A stretch of DNA of 64,000 bases from Bradyrhizobium sp. CCGUVB4N (GTDB lineage: Bacteria > Pseudomonadota > Alphaproteobacteria > Rhizobiales > Xanthobacteraceae), in contig NZ_JANADP010000001.1 in NCBI RefSeq assembly GCF_024199945.1, positions 7,812,001-7,876,000 of the forward strand. The letters are read 5' to 3'. Positions 37,764-48,819 of the stretch are shown piece after piece (positions within the stretch are counted from its first letter, which is position 1; every line of letters starts with the position of its first letter). A program made the translations under genes and the position numbers. Below the pieces are notes generated by a model that was given only the letters and a program-made list of their open reading frames with translations, was not told the DNA's origin and made no database searches.

Positions 37764-39122
37764 ATGAGTTTCACTTCGGTTCAGTTCGGCGTCTTCGTTG
37801 CGGTGGTGTTCGGCGCCTATTATCTGCCGCCGCTGCGCCCCTTCCAGGTTCAGCTGCTGGTGTTGGCGAGCCTGGTGTTCTATGGCTCCGGCCAGCCGGA
37901 CCTGCTGCCGCTGCTGCTGCTTGCCGTGCTCGGGACCTATCTCTGCCTGGTGCTGGCGTTCGACAATCGCGCGGTCTGGATGCCGGCCGGCATCGTCTTC
38001 AATCTCGCGCTGCTGGCGTTCTTCAAATACAAGCTGCTGTTCATCGACCCGACCTCGGTGCACCCGACCGGCATTGCGCCGATCGACGTCCTGCTGCGGC
38101 TGCCGCTGCCGATCGGCATCTCGTTCTTCGTGTTCCACAACATCAGCCTGCTGGTCGACCTGACGCGCGAGAAGCAACCGCCTCGCTTGCGGGACGTGTT
38201 CCTCTACATCATCTTCTTCCCGCAGCTGGTGTCCGGGCCGATCACCCGCGCAGGGCAATTCATGCCGCAGATCGCGCCCAAGCGGCTCGCCGACGTCGAT
38301 TTTGTGGAGGCCGCAAAATGGATCCTGTCCGGCTTCTTCTTCAAGCTCTACGTCGCCAACAACCTCAACGAGATGACGTCCTATATGGACTATCCGCTCT
38401 ACGAGACCGTGGCGACGGCGGACCGCTGGCTGCTCGTGTTCCTGTACAGCTACCAGATCTATGCTGATTTCTTCGGCTATTCGGCGATCGCGCTCGGCCT
38501 CGCGCTGCTGTTCGGCTACCGCCTGCCGATCAACTTCGATCTGCCCTACATCTCGGCCTCGTTCTCCGAGTTCTGGACGCGCTGGCACATCTCGCTATCG
38601 ACGTGGCTGCGGACCTATCTCTACATCCCGCTCGGGGGCAACAGGAAGGGGCCGGTCCGGACCTGCCTCAATCTGATGATCGTGATGACGCTCGGCGGGC
38701 TCTGGCACGGCGCGAGCCTGAGCTACGCGCTGTGGGGCATGCTGCACGGCCTGCTGCTGGTCGTCGAGCGGCCGTTCCTGAAACTGCTCGGCGAAGCCGG
38801 CCCGGTGGTGCGGGTCGCCCGCATGGGCGTAGTGTTTTTCTGCGTGACGATGCTGTGGATCTTCTTCAAGCTGCCGAACTTCGATCACGCGCTCGGCTAC
38901 CTCGCAGGCATGTTCGCACCGACCGACAATCCCAATCCGACAAAGCTGTTCCGCAACATGGCGCTGCTCTACGCCCTGCCCGTGCTCATCCAGCACCTCG
39001 GCATCGGCGCACTGCTTGAGGGCAGATTGCGGCGATGGGAGCCGTATCTCTATGGCGCGCTCGCCGCGATGGCCTTTCTCGAGGCCGGCCCGGACGCCGC
39101 CTTCATCTATTTCCAGTTCTGA
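37764..39122 (+). CDS. MBOAT-family O-acyltransferase (AlgI-like)
   Basis: The 452-residue protein has about ten membrane segments and the MBOAT signature with catalytic His315 in 'LGGLWHGASLSYALWG'; the second conserved region is 'EFWTRWHISLSTWLRTYLYI'. AlgI/DltB-like MBOATs move an acyl group across the membrane for attachment to an exported polysaccharide. The next gene, two bases away, encodes a membrane-anchored SGNH-type protein, the usual partner. The acceptor polysaccharide is not encoded here. Confidence 0.92.
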   Translation: MSFTSVQFGVFVAVVFGAYYLPPLRPFQVQLLVLASLVFYGSGQPDLLPLLLLAVLGTYLCLVLAFDNRAVWMPAGIVFNLALLAFFKYKLLFIDPTSVHPTGIAPIDVLLRLPLPIGISFFVFHNISLLVDLTREKQPPRLRDVFLYIIFFPQLVSGPITRAGQFMPQIAPKRLADVDFVEAAKWILSGFFFKLYVANNLNEMTSYMDYPLYETVATADRWLLVFLYSYQIYADFFGYSAIALGLALLFGYRLPINFDLPYISASFSEFWTRWHISLSTWLRTYLYIPLGGNRKGPVRTCLNLMIVMTLGGLWHGASLSYALWGMLHGLLLVVERPFLKLLGEAGPVVRVARMGVVFFCVTMLWIFFKLPNFDHALGYLAGMFAPTDNPNPTKLFRNMALLYALPVLIQHLGIGALLEGRLRRWEPYLYGALAAMAFLEAGPDAAFIYFQF

Positions 39123-39124
39123 CC

Positions 39125-40006
39125 ATGCAGCAGGCATCCCGGTTTTCATGGCTGATCAAATGCGCTGCTGTCGCGGTGGCGATGTTGCTCGCCTGCGGCC
39201 TTGCCACCGCGCGCTTCGGCTCCGCGCTGCAGCAGCCGGCCGTCACCACGCGCGACGGCAGCCTCGTCACCCTGAACCGCTATGCGCGTGAGCCGACGCC
39301 GGACATCGTGCTGGTCGGCAGCTCGGTCATGTGGCGCCTCAAGGAAGAGTATTTCTCGCGCCCCCAAGTCCGGAACCTGGCTCTGGCCGGAGGCTCGCCA
39401 GTGACCAGCCTGCGGATTCTCGCCGAGCGGCGAAGCCTGCCGAAGCTCGTCCTCATCGAGACGAACGTTCTCACGCGCGTGCCGGACACCGCGCTGATCG
39501 AGAAATTCTCGGGCGGCGTTGGCGCAGAAACACTGTTCCTGCGTCCGATACGCGCGGCAACCGCTGCATATGAGACCTGGAATCACGCCAGCCTGGATCC
39601 CGCGCAGGCGCGAGCACAGCAGGACCGCCTGCTCAGCCAGCCACCAGACACATTCGACAACAAGGTCTATCTCGACCGCGCCGTCGAACAGATGAACGAT
39701 GAAGACCCGACCGGGCCAACGCGCACAAACGTCGCCCTGATCAAGGCGCTCATCGACGACCTGCAGCGGCGCGGCACGCTTGCCCTTCTGATCCACATTC
39801 CCTTCGCGCCGGAGATCGAGGACTCTCGCTTCGTCCGCACCACCGGGGAGATCGTCCACGCGGCGTTCCCGGATCGCGCGCGCTGGCTGCCGATCAATCC
39901 TCGCTTGAGCGAATTGCGCTGGGCCGACGGCGTGCATCTCGACGAGAGATCGGCCCTGCTCGTGGTACGCGCGATCGAAAGCGCCCTGGCCGAGCAGGGC
40001 CGGTAG
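39125..40006 (+). CDS. Membrane-anchored SGNH-type hydrolase/acyltransferase partner
   Basis: From the ATG at 39125 (two bases after the MBOAT stop) the 293-residue protein has a signal anchor ('LIKCAAVAVAMLLACGLA'), then an SGNH-like fold: block I 'IVLVGSSVMWRL' with the likely nucleophile Ser, block II Gly in 'LALAGGSP', and a final Asp-x-x-His in 'WADGVHLDERS'. By analogy with AlgJ/AlgX and PatB it would accept the acyl group outside the membrane and pass it to a glycan. That role is inferred from pairing. Confidence 0.82.
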   Translation: MQQASRFSWLIKCAAVAVAMLLACGLATARFGSALQQPAVTTRDGSLVTLNRYAREPTPDIVLVGSSVMWRLKEEYFSRPQVRNLALAGGSPVTSLRILAERRSLPKLVLIETNVLTRVPDTALIEKFSGGVGAETLFLRPIRAATAAYETWNHASLDPAQARAQQDRLLSQPPDTFDNKVYLDRAVEQMNDEDPTGPTRTNVALIKALIDDLQRRGTLALLIHIPFAPEIEDSRFVRTTGEIVHAAFPDRARWLPINPRLSELRWADGVHLDERSALLVVRAIESALAEQGR

Positions 40007-40020
40007 CGGAGCAGCGGCGG

Positions 40021-40794
40021 CTACACCGAAGCCGTGGTCACGCCGCCGTCGATGACGATGGTCTGTCCGGTCATGAAGCTCGACGCGTCCGAGGCGAGAT
40101 AGGCGACTGCGCCGGCGATCTCGTCGGGCTCACCGATGCGGCGGAGCGGCGTGGTGGCGGTGCGGCGCTTGAGGTTGGCTTCGTCCTCCCACAGCGCGCG
40201 GGCGAAATCGGTCTTGACGAGGCCGGGCGCGATGCAGTTGACGCGGACGCCCTTCGGGCCCCATTCGCCGGCGAGCGAGCGGCACAGCGCGAAATCGGCG
40301 GCCTTGGAGATGCCGTAAGCGCCGATCACGGTCGAGCCGCGCAAGCCTCCGATCGAGGAGATGATGACGACGGAGCCGTTGCCACGCTCCGCCATCTGCG
40401 GGATCGCGAGCGCCGAGAGCCAGATGTTGCTCTTGACGTTCGAGCCCATGATCTTGTCGAACGCCTCGTCGGTGATGTCGAGAAGCGGGCCGTAATACGG
40501 GTTCACCGCAGCGTTGCAGACGAGGATGTCGATCTTGCCGTAGTGCTTGATCGTGCCCGCGATCAGCGCCTCGACCTCGTTCCTGCGCGCGATGTTGCAG
40601 GGGATGACGGTGGCGTCGCCGCCGGAGGCATTGATGCCGTCGGCGACCTCCTTGCAGGCGTCGGCCTTGCGCGAAGACACCACGACCTTGGCGCCGAGCT
40701 TTGCCAGCAGCTCGGCCGAGGAGCGGCCGATGCCGCGGCTGGAGCCGGTGACGATTGCGACCTTGCCAGTGAGATCGAACGGGGTGTTTTTCAT
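40021..40794 (-). CDS. SDR-family oxidoreductase of the pim-like operon
   Basis: From the ATG at 40794 (AGGAG upstream) the 257-residue classical SDR has the nucleotide motif 'VTGSSRGIGRSSAELL', 'NAAVNPYYG', catalytic Ser in 'VIISSIGG' and the Tyr-Lys pair in 'YGISKAA'. It probably oxidises or reduces a hydroxyacyl or ketoacyl intermediate with NAD(P). It is the last gene of the minus-strand beta-oxidation operon and occupies the position I recall as pimE in R. palustris, but I am not sure that pimE encodes an SDR, so no symbol is given. Confidence 0.88.
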   Translation of the reverse strand: MKNTPFDLTGKVAIVTGSSRGIGRSSAELLAKLGAKVVVSSRKADACKEVADGINASGGDATVIPCNIARRNEVEALIAGTIKHYGKIDILVCNAAVNPYYGPLLDITDEAFDKIMGSNVKSNIWLSALAIPQMAERGNGSVVIISSIGGLRGSTVIGAYGISKAADFALCRSLAGEWGPKGVRVNCIAPGLVKTDFARALWEDEANLKRRTATTPLRRIGEPDEIAGAVAYLASDASSFMTGQTIVIDGGVTTASV

Positions 40795-40826
40795 TGTTGT
40801 TGCTCCTGTCGCCTCTCGTTCAGATG

Positions 40827-40927
40827 TCATCGCCCGGCTTGACCGGGCGATCCAGTATTCCAGAGACGACGCGGCTAGAACCGAGAAGCCGCGGCATACT
40901 GGATCCCCCGCTTTCGCGGGGGATGAC
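40827..40927. repeat. Palindromic repeat family F, copy 1
   Basis: Two small hairpins (cgcccggcttgaccgggcg and tcccccgctttcgcggggga) flank paired inner arms atccagtat / atactggat. It lies between two minus-strand operon genes. Copies 2 and 3 are in the next two gaps of the same operon. Confidence 0.85.
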
Positions 40928-40951
40928 AGTCGTCGTGTGGTCTAGATCAGC

Positions 40952-42094
40952 TCAGACCAACCCACCCGCATCCGCGACGCGGCGCTGATGGTAGTCGGTG
41001 TCGCCGAAGGTGTTCTCGATCATGGTCAGGCGCTTGAAGTAGTGGCCGATCTTCGCCTCCATGGTCATGCCGATGCCGCCGTGAAGCTGGATCGACTGCT
41101 GCCCGACGAATTTCAGCGACTTGCCGATCTGCACCTTGGCCGCGGCGATCGCGTTGGAGCGCTCCTTGGCGTTCTCGAAATCGTTCGCCATGGTCGCGAA
41201 CATCGACATCGAGCGCGCCTGCTCGGCCGCGACGAACATGTCGGAGGCGCGGTGCTGCAAGGACTGGAACGAGCCGATCGCGACGCCGAACTGCTTGCGC
41301 GTCTTGATGTACTCGACCGTGGTCTTCAGCGATTCATCCATCAGACCGACCGCCTCGGCGCAGAGCGCGACGCGGGCTTCGTCCACCACGCGCTCGATCA
41401 GAGCGAGCGAGTCGTCAGGGTTGCCGATCGCCGCTTCGCTGCCGACCTCGACACCCGTCAGGGTGATGTCGGCGGCGTGCAGGCCGTCCTGCGTCGGGTA
41501 CGACTTCCTGGTCACGCCCTTGGCGCTCGCCGGCACCAGGAACACGCCGATGCCGGTGGTATCGCGACGGTTACCCTTGGTGCGCGCAGTGACGATGAGG
41601 GTGTCGGCGTTCTCGCCGTTGAGCACGACGAATTTTTCGCCGTCGATCACCCAGCCGTCGCCCTTCTTCTTCGCCGTGGTGGCGACGTCGAACAGATCGT
41701 AGCGCGAGTTCTTCTCGAGCTGGGCGAACGCCAGCGTCTTGCTGCCGTCGACGATCCCTGGCACATGCGCGGCCTTCTGCGCATCGGTGCCGGCGTGGCG
41801 CAGGAAGCCGCCGCCGATCACGACGGTCGCCAGATAAGGCTCGAGCACCAGCGCCTTGCCGAGCGCTTCCATCACGATCATGGTCTCGACGCCGCCGCCG
41901 CCGAAGCCGCCATCGGCCTCGCTGAAGGGCAGACCAAGCAGACCCTGCTCGGCGAGCTTGCCCCAGACGGCTTTGCTCCAGCCGCCCTTCTCCTTCATGT
42001 ACTTTTTGCGGCTCTCGAAATCGTAGGAATCGGTCAGCAGGCCGTCGATGCTGTCCTTCAGGAGCCGCTGCTCCTCGGTCAAATCAAAATCCAT
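40952..42094 (-). CDS. pimD: Acyl-CoA dehydrogenase, pimeloyl-CoA dehydrogenase small-subunit type
   Basis: The 380-residue flavoprotein starts at 42094 behind GGAGAG. It has the acyl-CoA dehydrogenase fold: 'FDLTEEQRLLKDSIDGLL', 'LGLPFSEADGGFGGG', 'QFGVAIGSFQSLQHRASDMF' and 'SIQLHGGIGMTMEAKIGHYF'. It would introduce the 2,3-double bond in a dicarboxylyl-CoA, passing electrons to ETF. The N terminus matches the small subunit of the pimeloyl-CoA dehydrogenase as annotated in Bradyrhizobium. It follows the large-subunit gene, as in pimCD. Confidence 0.9.
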   Translation of the reverse strand: MDFDLTEEQRLLKDSIDGLLTDSYDFESRKKYMKEKGGWSKAVWGKLAEQGLLGLPFSEADGGFGGGGVETMIVMEALGKALVLEPYLATVVIGGGFLRHAGTDAQKAAHVPGIVDGSKTLAFAQLEKNSRYDLFDVATTAKKKGDGWVIDGEKFVVLNGENADTLIVTARTKGNRRDTTGIGVFLVPASAKGVTRKSYPTQDGLHAADITLTGVEVGSEAAIGNPDDSLALIERVVDEARVALCAEAVGLMDESLKTTVEYIKTRKQFGVAIGSFQSLQHRASDMFVAAEQARSMSMFATMANDFENAKERSNAIAAAKVQIGKSLKFVGQQSIQLHGGIGMTMEAKIGHYFKRLTMIENTFGDTDYHQRRVADAGGLV

Positions 42095-42145
42095 GTTTCT
42101 CTCCAAATCGGCGGGAATTGCCCTGCCGTCGCCTCACCCTCAGAC

Positions 42146-42243
42146 GTCATCCCCGCGAAGGCGGGGATCCAGTAAACGCAGCAGCCTGCCGTACTCACGA
42201 CCGCCGCGGCGTACTGGGTCCCCCGCTTTCGCGGAGGACGACA
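42146..42243. repeat. Palindromic repeat family F, copy 2
   Basis: gtcatccccgcgaaggcggg at the left and gtcccccgctttcgcggagg at the right, with inner arms around cagta / tactg. It sits between the two acyl-CoA dehydrogenase genes. Confidence 0.85.
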
Positions 42244-42257
42244 CCGTCATTGTTGAA

Positions 42258-43448
42258 TCAAAGCCCCAGCACCGCCTTGGCGATGATGTTGCGCTGGATC
42301 TCGTTGGAGCCGCCGTAGATCGAGACCTTGCGGTTGTTGAAGTAGCTCGGCGCGATCTGGGCGGTCCAGTCCATGGCCTCGTTGGAGCCGTCGTCGCCGT
42401 GCACGTCGTAGGGCGCGGCGAACGGCCCTATCACTTCCATCAGCAGCTCGGTGGTGGTCTGCTGGATCTCGGAGCCCTTGATCTTCAGGACGGACGAGGC
42501 CGGATTGGGCTTGCCCTTGCCGTGCTTGCCTTCGTCGGCAACGACGCGCAGCTGCGTCAGCTCGAGCGCCTTCAGCTCGATCTCGCAGGCCGCGAGCTTC
42601 TCGCGGAACGCGGCATCCTGGATGATCGGCTTGCCGCCGGACTCGACCTTGGAGGCCAAGTCGCGGATGCGGCGCAGACGCTCCTTGGAGACGCCGACAC
42701 GCGCAATGCCGGTGCGCTCATTGCCGAGCAGGAACTTTGCGTAGTCCCAGCCCTTGTTCTCCTCGCCGATCAGGTTCTCGTAGGGAACCTCGACGTCGTC
42801 GAAGAAGACCTCATTGACCTCGACGCCGCCGTCGATGGTCTGGATCGGGCGCACGGTGACGCCCTTCGACTTCATCGGGAACACGATGAAGGAGATGCCC
42901 ATCTGCTTCTTGGCGTTGTTGTCGGTGCGGCAAAGGCAGAAGATCATGTCGGCGTGCTGGGCCAGCGTCGTCCAGGTCTTCTGGCCGTTGATGATCCACT
43001 TGTCGCCCTTGCGCTCGGCCTTGGTCTTGAGCGAGGCGAGGTCAGAGCCCGAACCCGGCTCCGAAAAACCCTGGCACCACCAATCGTCGACATTGGCGAT
43101 GCGCGGCAGGTACTTCTTCTTCTGCTCTTCGCTGCCGAAGGTGTAGATGACCGGGCCGACCATGCTGACGCCGAAGGCGAGCGGCTGCGGCGCCGGATAG
43201 GACTGCAGCTCCTCGTTGAAGATGTAGTGCTGCACCGAGGTCCACCCCGTGCCGCCATACTGCGTCGGCCAGTGGCTGGTGCCCCAGCCCTTCTTGTTGA
43301 GGATGCGCCACCACGTCACCATCTCGTCCTTCGAGAGGTGGCGACCCTCGACCAGCTTACGCCGCGTATCCGGCGGCACGTTGTCGCGGAAGAATGACCG
43401 CACTTCCTCGCGAAACGCCTGCTCTTCTTTCGTGAATGCGAGATCCAT
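42258..43448 (-). CDS. pimC: Acyl-CoA dehydrogenase, pimeloyl-CoA dehydrogenase large-subunit type
   Basis: The 396-residue protein starts at 43448 behind CAGGAGGATCC. It shows 'LAFTKEEQAFREEVRSFFRD', 'GWGTSHWPTQYGGTGW', the flavin/substrate segment 'CQGFSEPGSGSDLASLKTKA' and 'KWIINGQKTWTTLAQHADM'. The start and these motifs match proteins named pimeloyl-CoA dehydrogenase large subunit in this group. Together with the next gene it would form the dehydrogenase for C7 and similar dicarboxylyl-CoA esters. Operon membership is supported by order, despite a 149-base gap containing a palindrome. Confidence 0.9.
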   Translation of the reverse strand: MDLAFTKEEQAFREEVRSFFRDNVPPDTRRKLVEGRHLSKDEMVTWWRILNKKGWGTSHWPTQYGGTGWTSVQHYIFNEELQSYPAPQPLAFGVSMVGPVIYTFGSEEQKKKYLPRIANVDDWWCQGFSEPGSGSDLASLKTKAERKGDKWIINGQKTWTTLAQHADMIFCLCRTDNNAKKQMGISFIVFPMKSKGVTVRPIQTIDGGVEVNEVFFDDVEVPYENLIGEENKGWDYAKFLLGNERTGIARVGVSKERLRRIRDLASKVESGGKPIIQDAAFREKLAACEIELKALELTQLRVVADEGKHGKGKPNPASSVLKIKGSEIQQTTTELLMEVIGPFAAPYDVHGDDGSNEAMDWTAQIAPSYFNNRKVSIYGGSNEIQRNIIAKAVLGL

Positions 43449-43472
43449 CGGATCCTCCTGTGAGCTTCCCTT

Positions 43473-43593
43473 GTCGTCCCGGCGAAGGCCGGGACCCATA
43501 ACCACCGGCCTTCATTGTTTTGCGAAGGCCACGACCATCTGCGTTCCATACGTCCGCTGCGGCGTATGGGTCCCGGCTTTCGCCGGGACGACG
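43473..43593. repeat. Palindromic repeat family F, copy 3
   Basis: gtcgtcccggcgaaggccgg and tcccggctttcgccgggacg form the outer arms, with gacccata / tatgggtc inside. It ends five bases before the thiolase stop. Confidence 0.85.
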
Positions 43594-43597
43594 ACGA

Positions 43598-44785
43598 CTA
43601 CTGCAACACCTCAAAAAGTCCCGCAGCGCCCATGCCGCCGCCGACGCACATGGTGACGACCGCGTACTTGGCCTTGCGGCGGCGGCCTTCGATCAGAGCG
43701 TGGCCGGTCAGGCGCGCGCCCGACATGCCGTAGGGATGGCCGACCGCGATCGCGCCGCCGTCGACGTTGATCTTCTCGGGATCGATGCCGAGCTTGTCGC
43801 GGCAATAGAGCACCTGCACCGCGAAGGCTTCGTTGAGCTCCCAGAGGTCGATATCGTCGACCTTGAGGCCATGGCGCTTGAGCAGGCGCGGCACGGCGAA
43901 CACCGGGCCGATGCCCATCTCGTCCGGCTCGCAGCCGGCGGAGACGAAGCCGCGGAAGATGCCGAGCGGCTTGAGGCCGCGCCTGGCGGCTTCCTTGTCG
44001 CTCATGATGACGGAGGCGCTGGCGCCATCCGAGAGCTGGCTGGCATTGCCGGCGGTGATGGAGAAGCCTTCGCCGCGCACGGGCTTGAGGCCGGCGAGGC
44101 CTTCGATCGTGGTCTCGGGGCGCGGACCTTCGTCCTGCGACAGCGTCACGTCCTTCATCGTCACGGCGCCGGTCGCCTTGTCGGTGACCGCCATCTGCGT
44201 GGTGATCGGCGCAAGCTCGTCCTTGAACTTGCCGCCCTGTTGGGCTGCTGCCGTGCGGCGCTGGCTCTCCAGCGAATATTCGTCCTGCTTCTCGCGCGAG
44301 ATGCCATAGCGCTTGGCGACGATCTCGGCGGTGTCGATCATGGGCATGTAGACCTCGCCCTTGATCTTGAGCAGCGCGGGATCCTGCGCGTGGAAGCCGT
44401 TCATCTTGTCGTTCTGCACGAGCGAGATCGACTCGCCGCCGCCGCCGACCGCGACCTCGACACCGTCGAAGATCACCGAGCGCGCGGCGAGCGCGATCGC
44501 CTGCAGGCCCGAGGCGCACTGACGGTCGATCGTGGTGCCGGCGACAGTAACGGGCAGACCGGCACGGAGCAGCGCCTTGCGCGCGATATTGCCGCCGGTC
44601 GCGCCCTGCTGCAGGGCTGCGCCCATCACAACATCCTCGATCTCCTTCGGATCGACCTTGGCGCGCGCAACGGCTTCGCCGATGGCATGGCCGAGCAGCG
44701 TGGCGCCCTCGGTGGCGTTGAGCATGCCGCGATAGGCCTTGCCGATCGGCGTACGGGCGGTGGAAACGATGACGGCGTCGGTCAA
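43598..44785 (-). CDS. pimB: Acetyl-CoA C-acyltransferase (thiolase)
   Basis: The 395-residue enzyme starts at a TTG at 44785, well supported by AGGAGG seven bases upstream and by a 4-base overlap with the ligase stop. Catalytic residues are visible: Cys90 ('DRQCASGLQ'), His350 ('VGHPYGMSGARLTG') and Cys380 ('TMCVGGGMGAAG'). It cleaves 3-oxoacyl-CoA with CoA, the last beta-oxidation step. Position after the CoA ligase matches pimB. Length fits degradative thiolases. Confidence 0.92.
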   Translation of the reverse strand: MTDAVIVSTARTPIGKAYRGMLNATEGATLLGHAIGEAVARAKVDPKEIEDVVMGAALQQGATGGNIARKALLRAGLPVTVAGTTIDRQCASGLQAIALAARSVIFDGVEVAVGGGGESISLVQNDKMNGFHAQDPALLKIKGEVYMPMIDTAEIVAKRYGISREKQDEYSLESQRRTAAAQQGGKFKDELAPITTQMAVTDKATGAVTMKDVTLSQDEGPRPETTIEGLAGLKPVRGEGFSITAGNASQLSDGASASVIMSDKEAARRGLKPLGIFRGFVSAGCEPDEMGIGPVFAVPRLLKRHGLKVDDIDLWELNEAFAVQVLYCRDKLGIDPEKINVDGGAIAVGHPYGMSGARLTGHALIEGRRRKAKYAVVTMCVGGGMGAAGLFEVLQ

Positions 44786-46458
44786 GAGCGACCTCCTGGT
44801 TGCGTGGATTGTGATGGCTTCTGCTGCTGGCGCAATTCGTGGCGCGACAGCTTTCCGACCGGCGTGCGCGGCAGATCGTCGACGAACTCGACCGCCGCCG
44901 GCAATTCATGCTTGCCGACCTTGCCGGTGAGCTGCGCGCGCAGCTCGTCGAGCGAGAACGGCTTTGCATCCGGCTTGAGCTTGATGAAGGCCTTTGCGGC
45001 CTCGCCGCGATATTGATCGGGGATGCCGAGCACGATCACCTCGTGCACGCCGGGAACGGTGTAGATCGCCTGCTCGATCATCTGCGGATAGACGTTGAAG
45101 CCGCCGGAGATGATCATGTCCTTCTTGCGGTCGACCAGGAAGAAATAGCCGTCGGTGTCGACGTAGCCGATGTCGCCGGTCAGGAAGCGGCCGTCGGAGA
45201 AATACTCCGCGACGTCCTTCTGCTTGTTCCAATAGCCCTTGGTGACGTTCGGGCCCTTGATGCGGATCTCGCCGACCTCGCCCGTCGGCATCACCTTGCT
45301 CGGGTCTTCCAGCGAGACGACGTCGAGCTCGATACCGGGCAGCATCAGGCCGATCGAGCCGGGCTTCTCGGGCCCCGTCGGCGGATGGCCGGTTCCGGGC
45401 GAGCAGGTCTCGGTCATGCCCCAGCCGCTCTTGAGCTTCTTGCCGACCTTGCGCTCGAAGAAGCTCGCGACCTCGACCGGCAGCGGTGCGCCGCCGGAGC
45501 CGATGGCGGTGAGCGAGGAGAAGTCGCGCTTGTCGAGATCGGGGAGCGCGGCGATCGCAATCCACATCGTCGGCACGCCCGGGAAATAGGTCGCGCGCTT
45601 GACCTCGATGTCGCGCATCACGGCTTCGACATCGAAGCGCTGATGGAGCGAGATCAGATTGCCGCGGCTGAGCGAGGACAGCAGCACGACGGTGAGCGCA
45701 TAGATGTGGAACAGCGGCAACACGCAGATCACGCGCTCGATGGCGTCGCCGCGCGCCGCGCGTGCCGGCTTGCCCCAGACGTCGTAGATCGACACGGCGG
45801 AGGTGAGATTGCCGTGCGTGAGCATGGCGCCCTTCGGCAGGCCGGTGGTGCCGCCGGTATATTGCAGCAGCGCGACGTCATCGACTGCAACGGCGGGCCA
45901 TTGCGCCGGCAGCGGCGCGCCTTCGACGAAGGCCTTGAAGGTGACGATGCGCGGATCATCGGGGATCGCCGCCTGCGGCGTACCGACCTTGCCCCAATTG
46001 TCGTCCTCGCAGACGACGAGGCGATCGATCAGCCCCTTCTCCAGAAATTTCAGCGCGGTCGGCAGCAGGGCCTGGAGGTTCGAGGTGACGAGCAGGCGCG
46101 AGCCGGAGTCCGAGACCTTGTGCGTCAGCGCGATCTCGCCGTCGAGCGGCGAGAGATGCGCGACCCGGGCCCCGGCCTTCAGCGCGCCGAAGAAATTGAC
46201 GGGGTGATCGGGCGTATTGCCGAGGAACAGCGCAACGGAGCTGTTCTTGCCGATGCCGGCGCGCAGAAACGCCGCCGCCGCACGCGCGGCCATGGCGGCG
46301 AGCTCGGCATAGGTGATCGGACGATCGCGAAACTCCAGCGCGGTCCGCGGGCCGTAGCTTGCCGCGGCCGTCGAAAGCAGGTCAGGCAGCGTGCCCTGGA
46401 CGATGGTGTCGTCCCAATGCACGCCCTCGGGGTAAAACTGTTCGCCGGGATGGGTCAT
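44782..46458 (-). CDS. pimA: Dicarboxylate/long-chain acid CoA ligase
   Basis: The 558-residue ANL-family ligase starts at 46458; an upstream extension of 53 codons runs into a palindrome and is rejected. It has the AMP-binding motif 'LQYTGGTTGLPKGAML', 'GWGMTETCSPGTGHP', 'TGDIGYVDTDGYFFLVDRKK' and the C-terminal catalytic Lys in 'PRTPVGKLSRHELR'. The P-x4-GK around that Lys is the pattern acetylated by Pat-type enzymes in R. palustris acyl-CoA synthetases, so reversible acetylation is likely. It activates acids, probably pimelate and other dicarboxylates or fatty acids, at the cost of ATP. Confidence 0.9.
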   Translation of the reverse strand: MTHPGEQFYPEGVHWDDTIVQGTLPDLLSTAAASYGPRTALEFRDRPITYAELAAMAARAAAAFLRAGIGKNSSVALFLGNTPDHPVNFFGALKAGARVAHLSPLDGEIALTHKVSDSGSRLLVTSNLQALLPTALKFLEKGLIDRLVVCEDDNWGKVGTPQAAIPDDPRIVTFKAFVEGAPLPAQWPAVAVDDVALLQYTGGTTGLPKGAMLTHGNLTSAVSIYDVWGKPARAARGDAIERVICVLPLFHIYALTVVLLSSLSRGNLISLHQRFDVEAVMRDIEVKRATYFPGVPTMWIAIAALPDLDKRDFSSLTAIGSGGAPLPVEVASFFERKVGKKLKSGWGMTETCSPGTGHPPTGPEKPGSIGLMLPGIELDVVSLEDPSKVMPTGEVGEIRIKGPNVTKGYWNKQKDVAEYFSDGRFLTGDIGYVDTDGYFFLVDRKKDMIISGGFNVYPQMIEQAIYTVPGVHEVIVLGIPDQYRGEAAKAFIKLKPDAKPFSLDELRAQLTGKVGKHELPAAVEFVDDLPRTPVGKLSRHELRQQQKPSQSTQPGGRS

Positions 46459-46522
46459 TAACGGTCGATACTCTGCAAGACAGTCGTGACAGGGCCGTGT
46501 GAGGTGGGCACCGACGGATGGG

Positions 46523-46629
46523 CTCCCTTCCCCCTTGCGGGGAAGGGTTGGGGAAGGGGGTGGCCACAAACTCGGACCTCGCCCGGGGCTACCCCCCTCC
46601 CTGACCCTCCCCCGCAAGGGGGGAGGGAA
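46523..46629. repeat. Palindromic repeat family E, copy 3
   Basis: ctcccttcccccttgcgggg and cctcccccgcaaggggggag flank a core with cgcccggggc. It lies within the pim-like operon between the hydratase/dehydrogenase and ligase genes. Confidence 0.8.
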
Positions 46630-46678
46630 CGGAGAGAGTGTTGCCCGGAGCCAGACATTGCGGCGACCACCAACCTGA

Positions 46679-48775
<2,097 letters not shown>

Positions 48776-48819
48776 GGTTTCCCTCCTTGGTGGGGATTTA
48801 CTTTTGTTCGATTTCGCGG

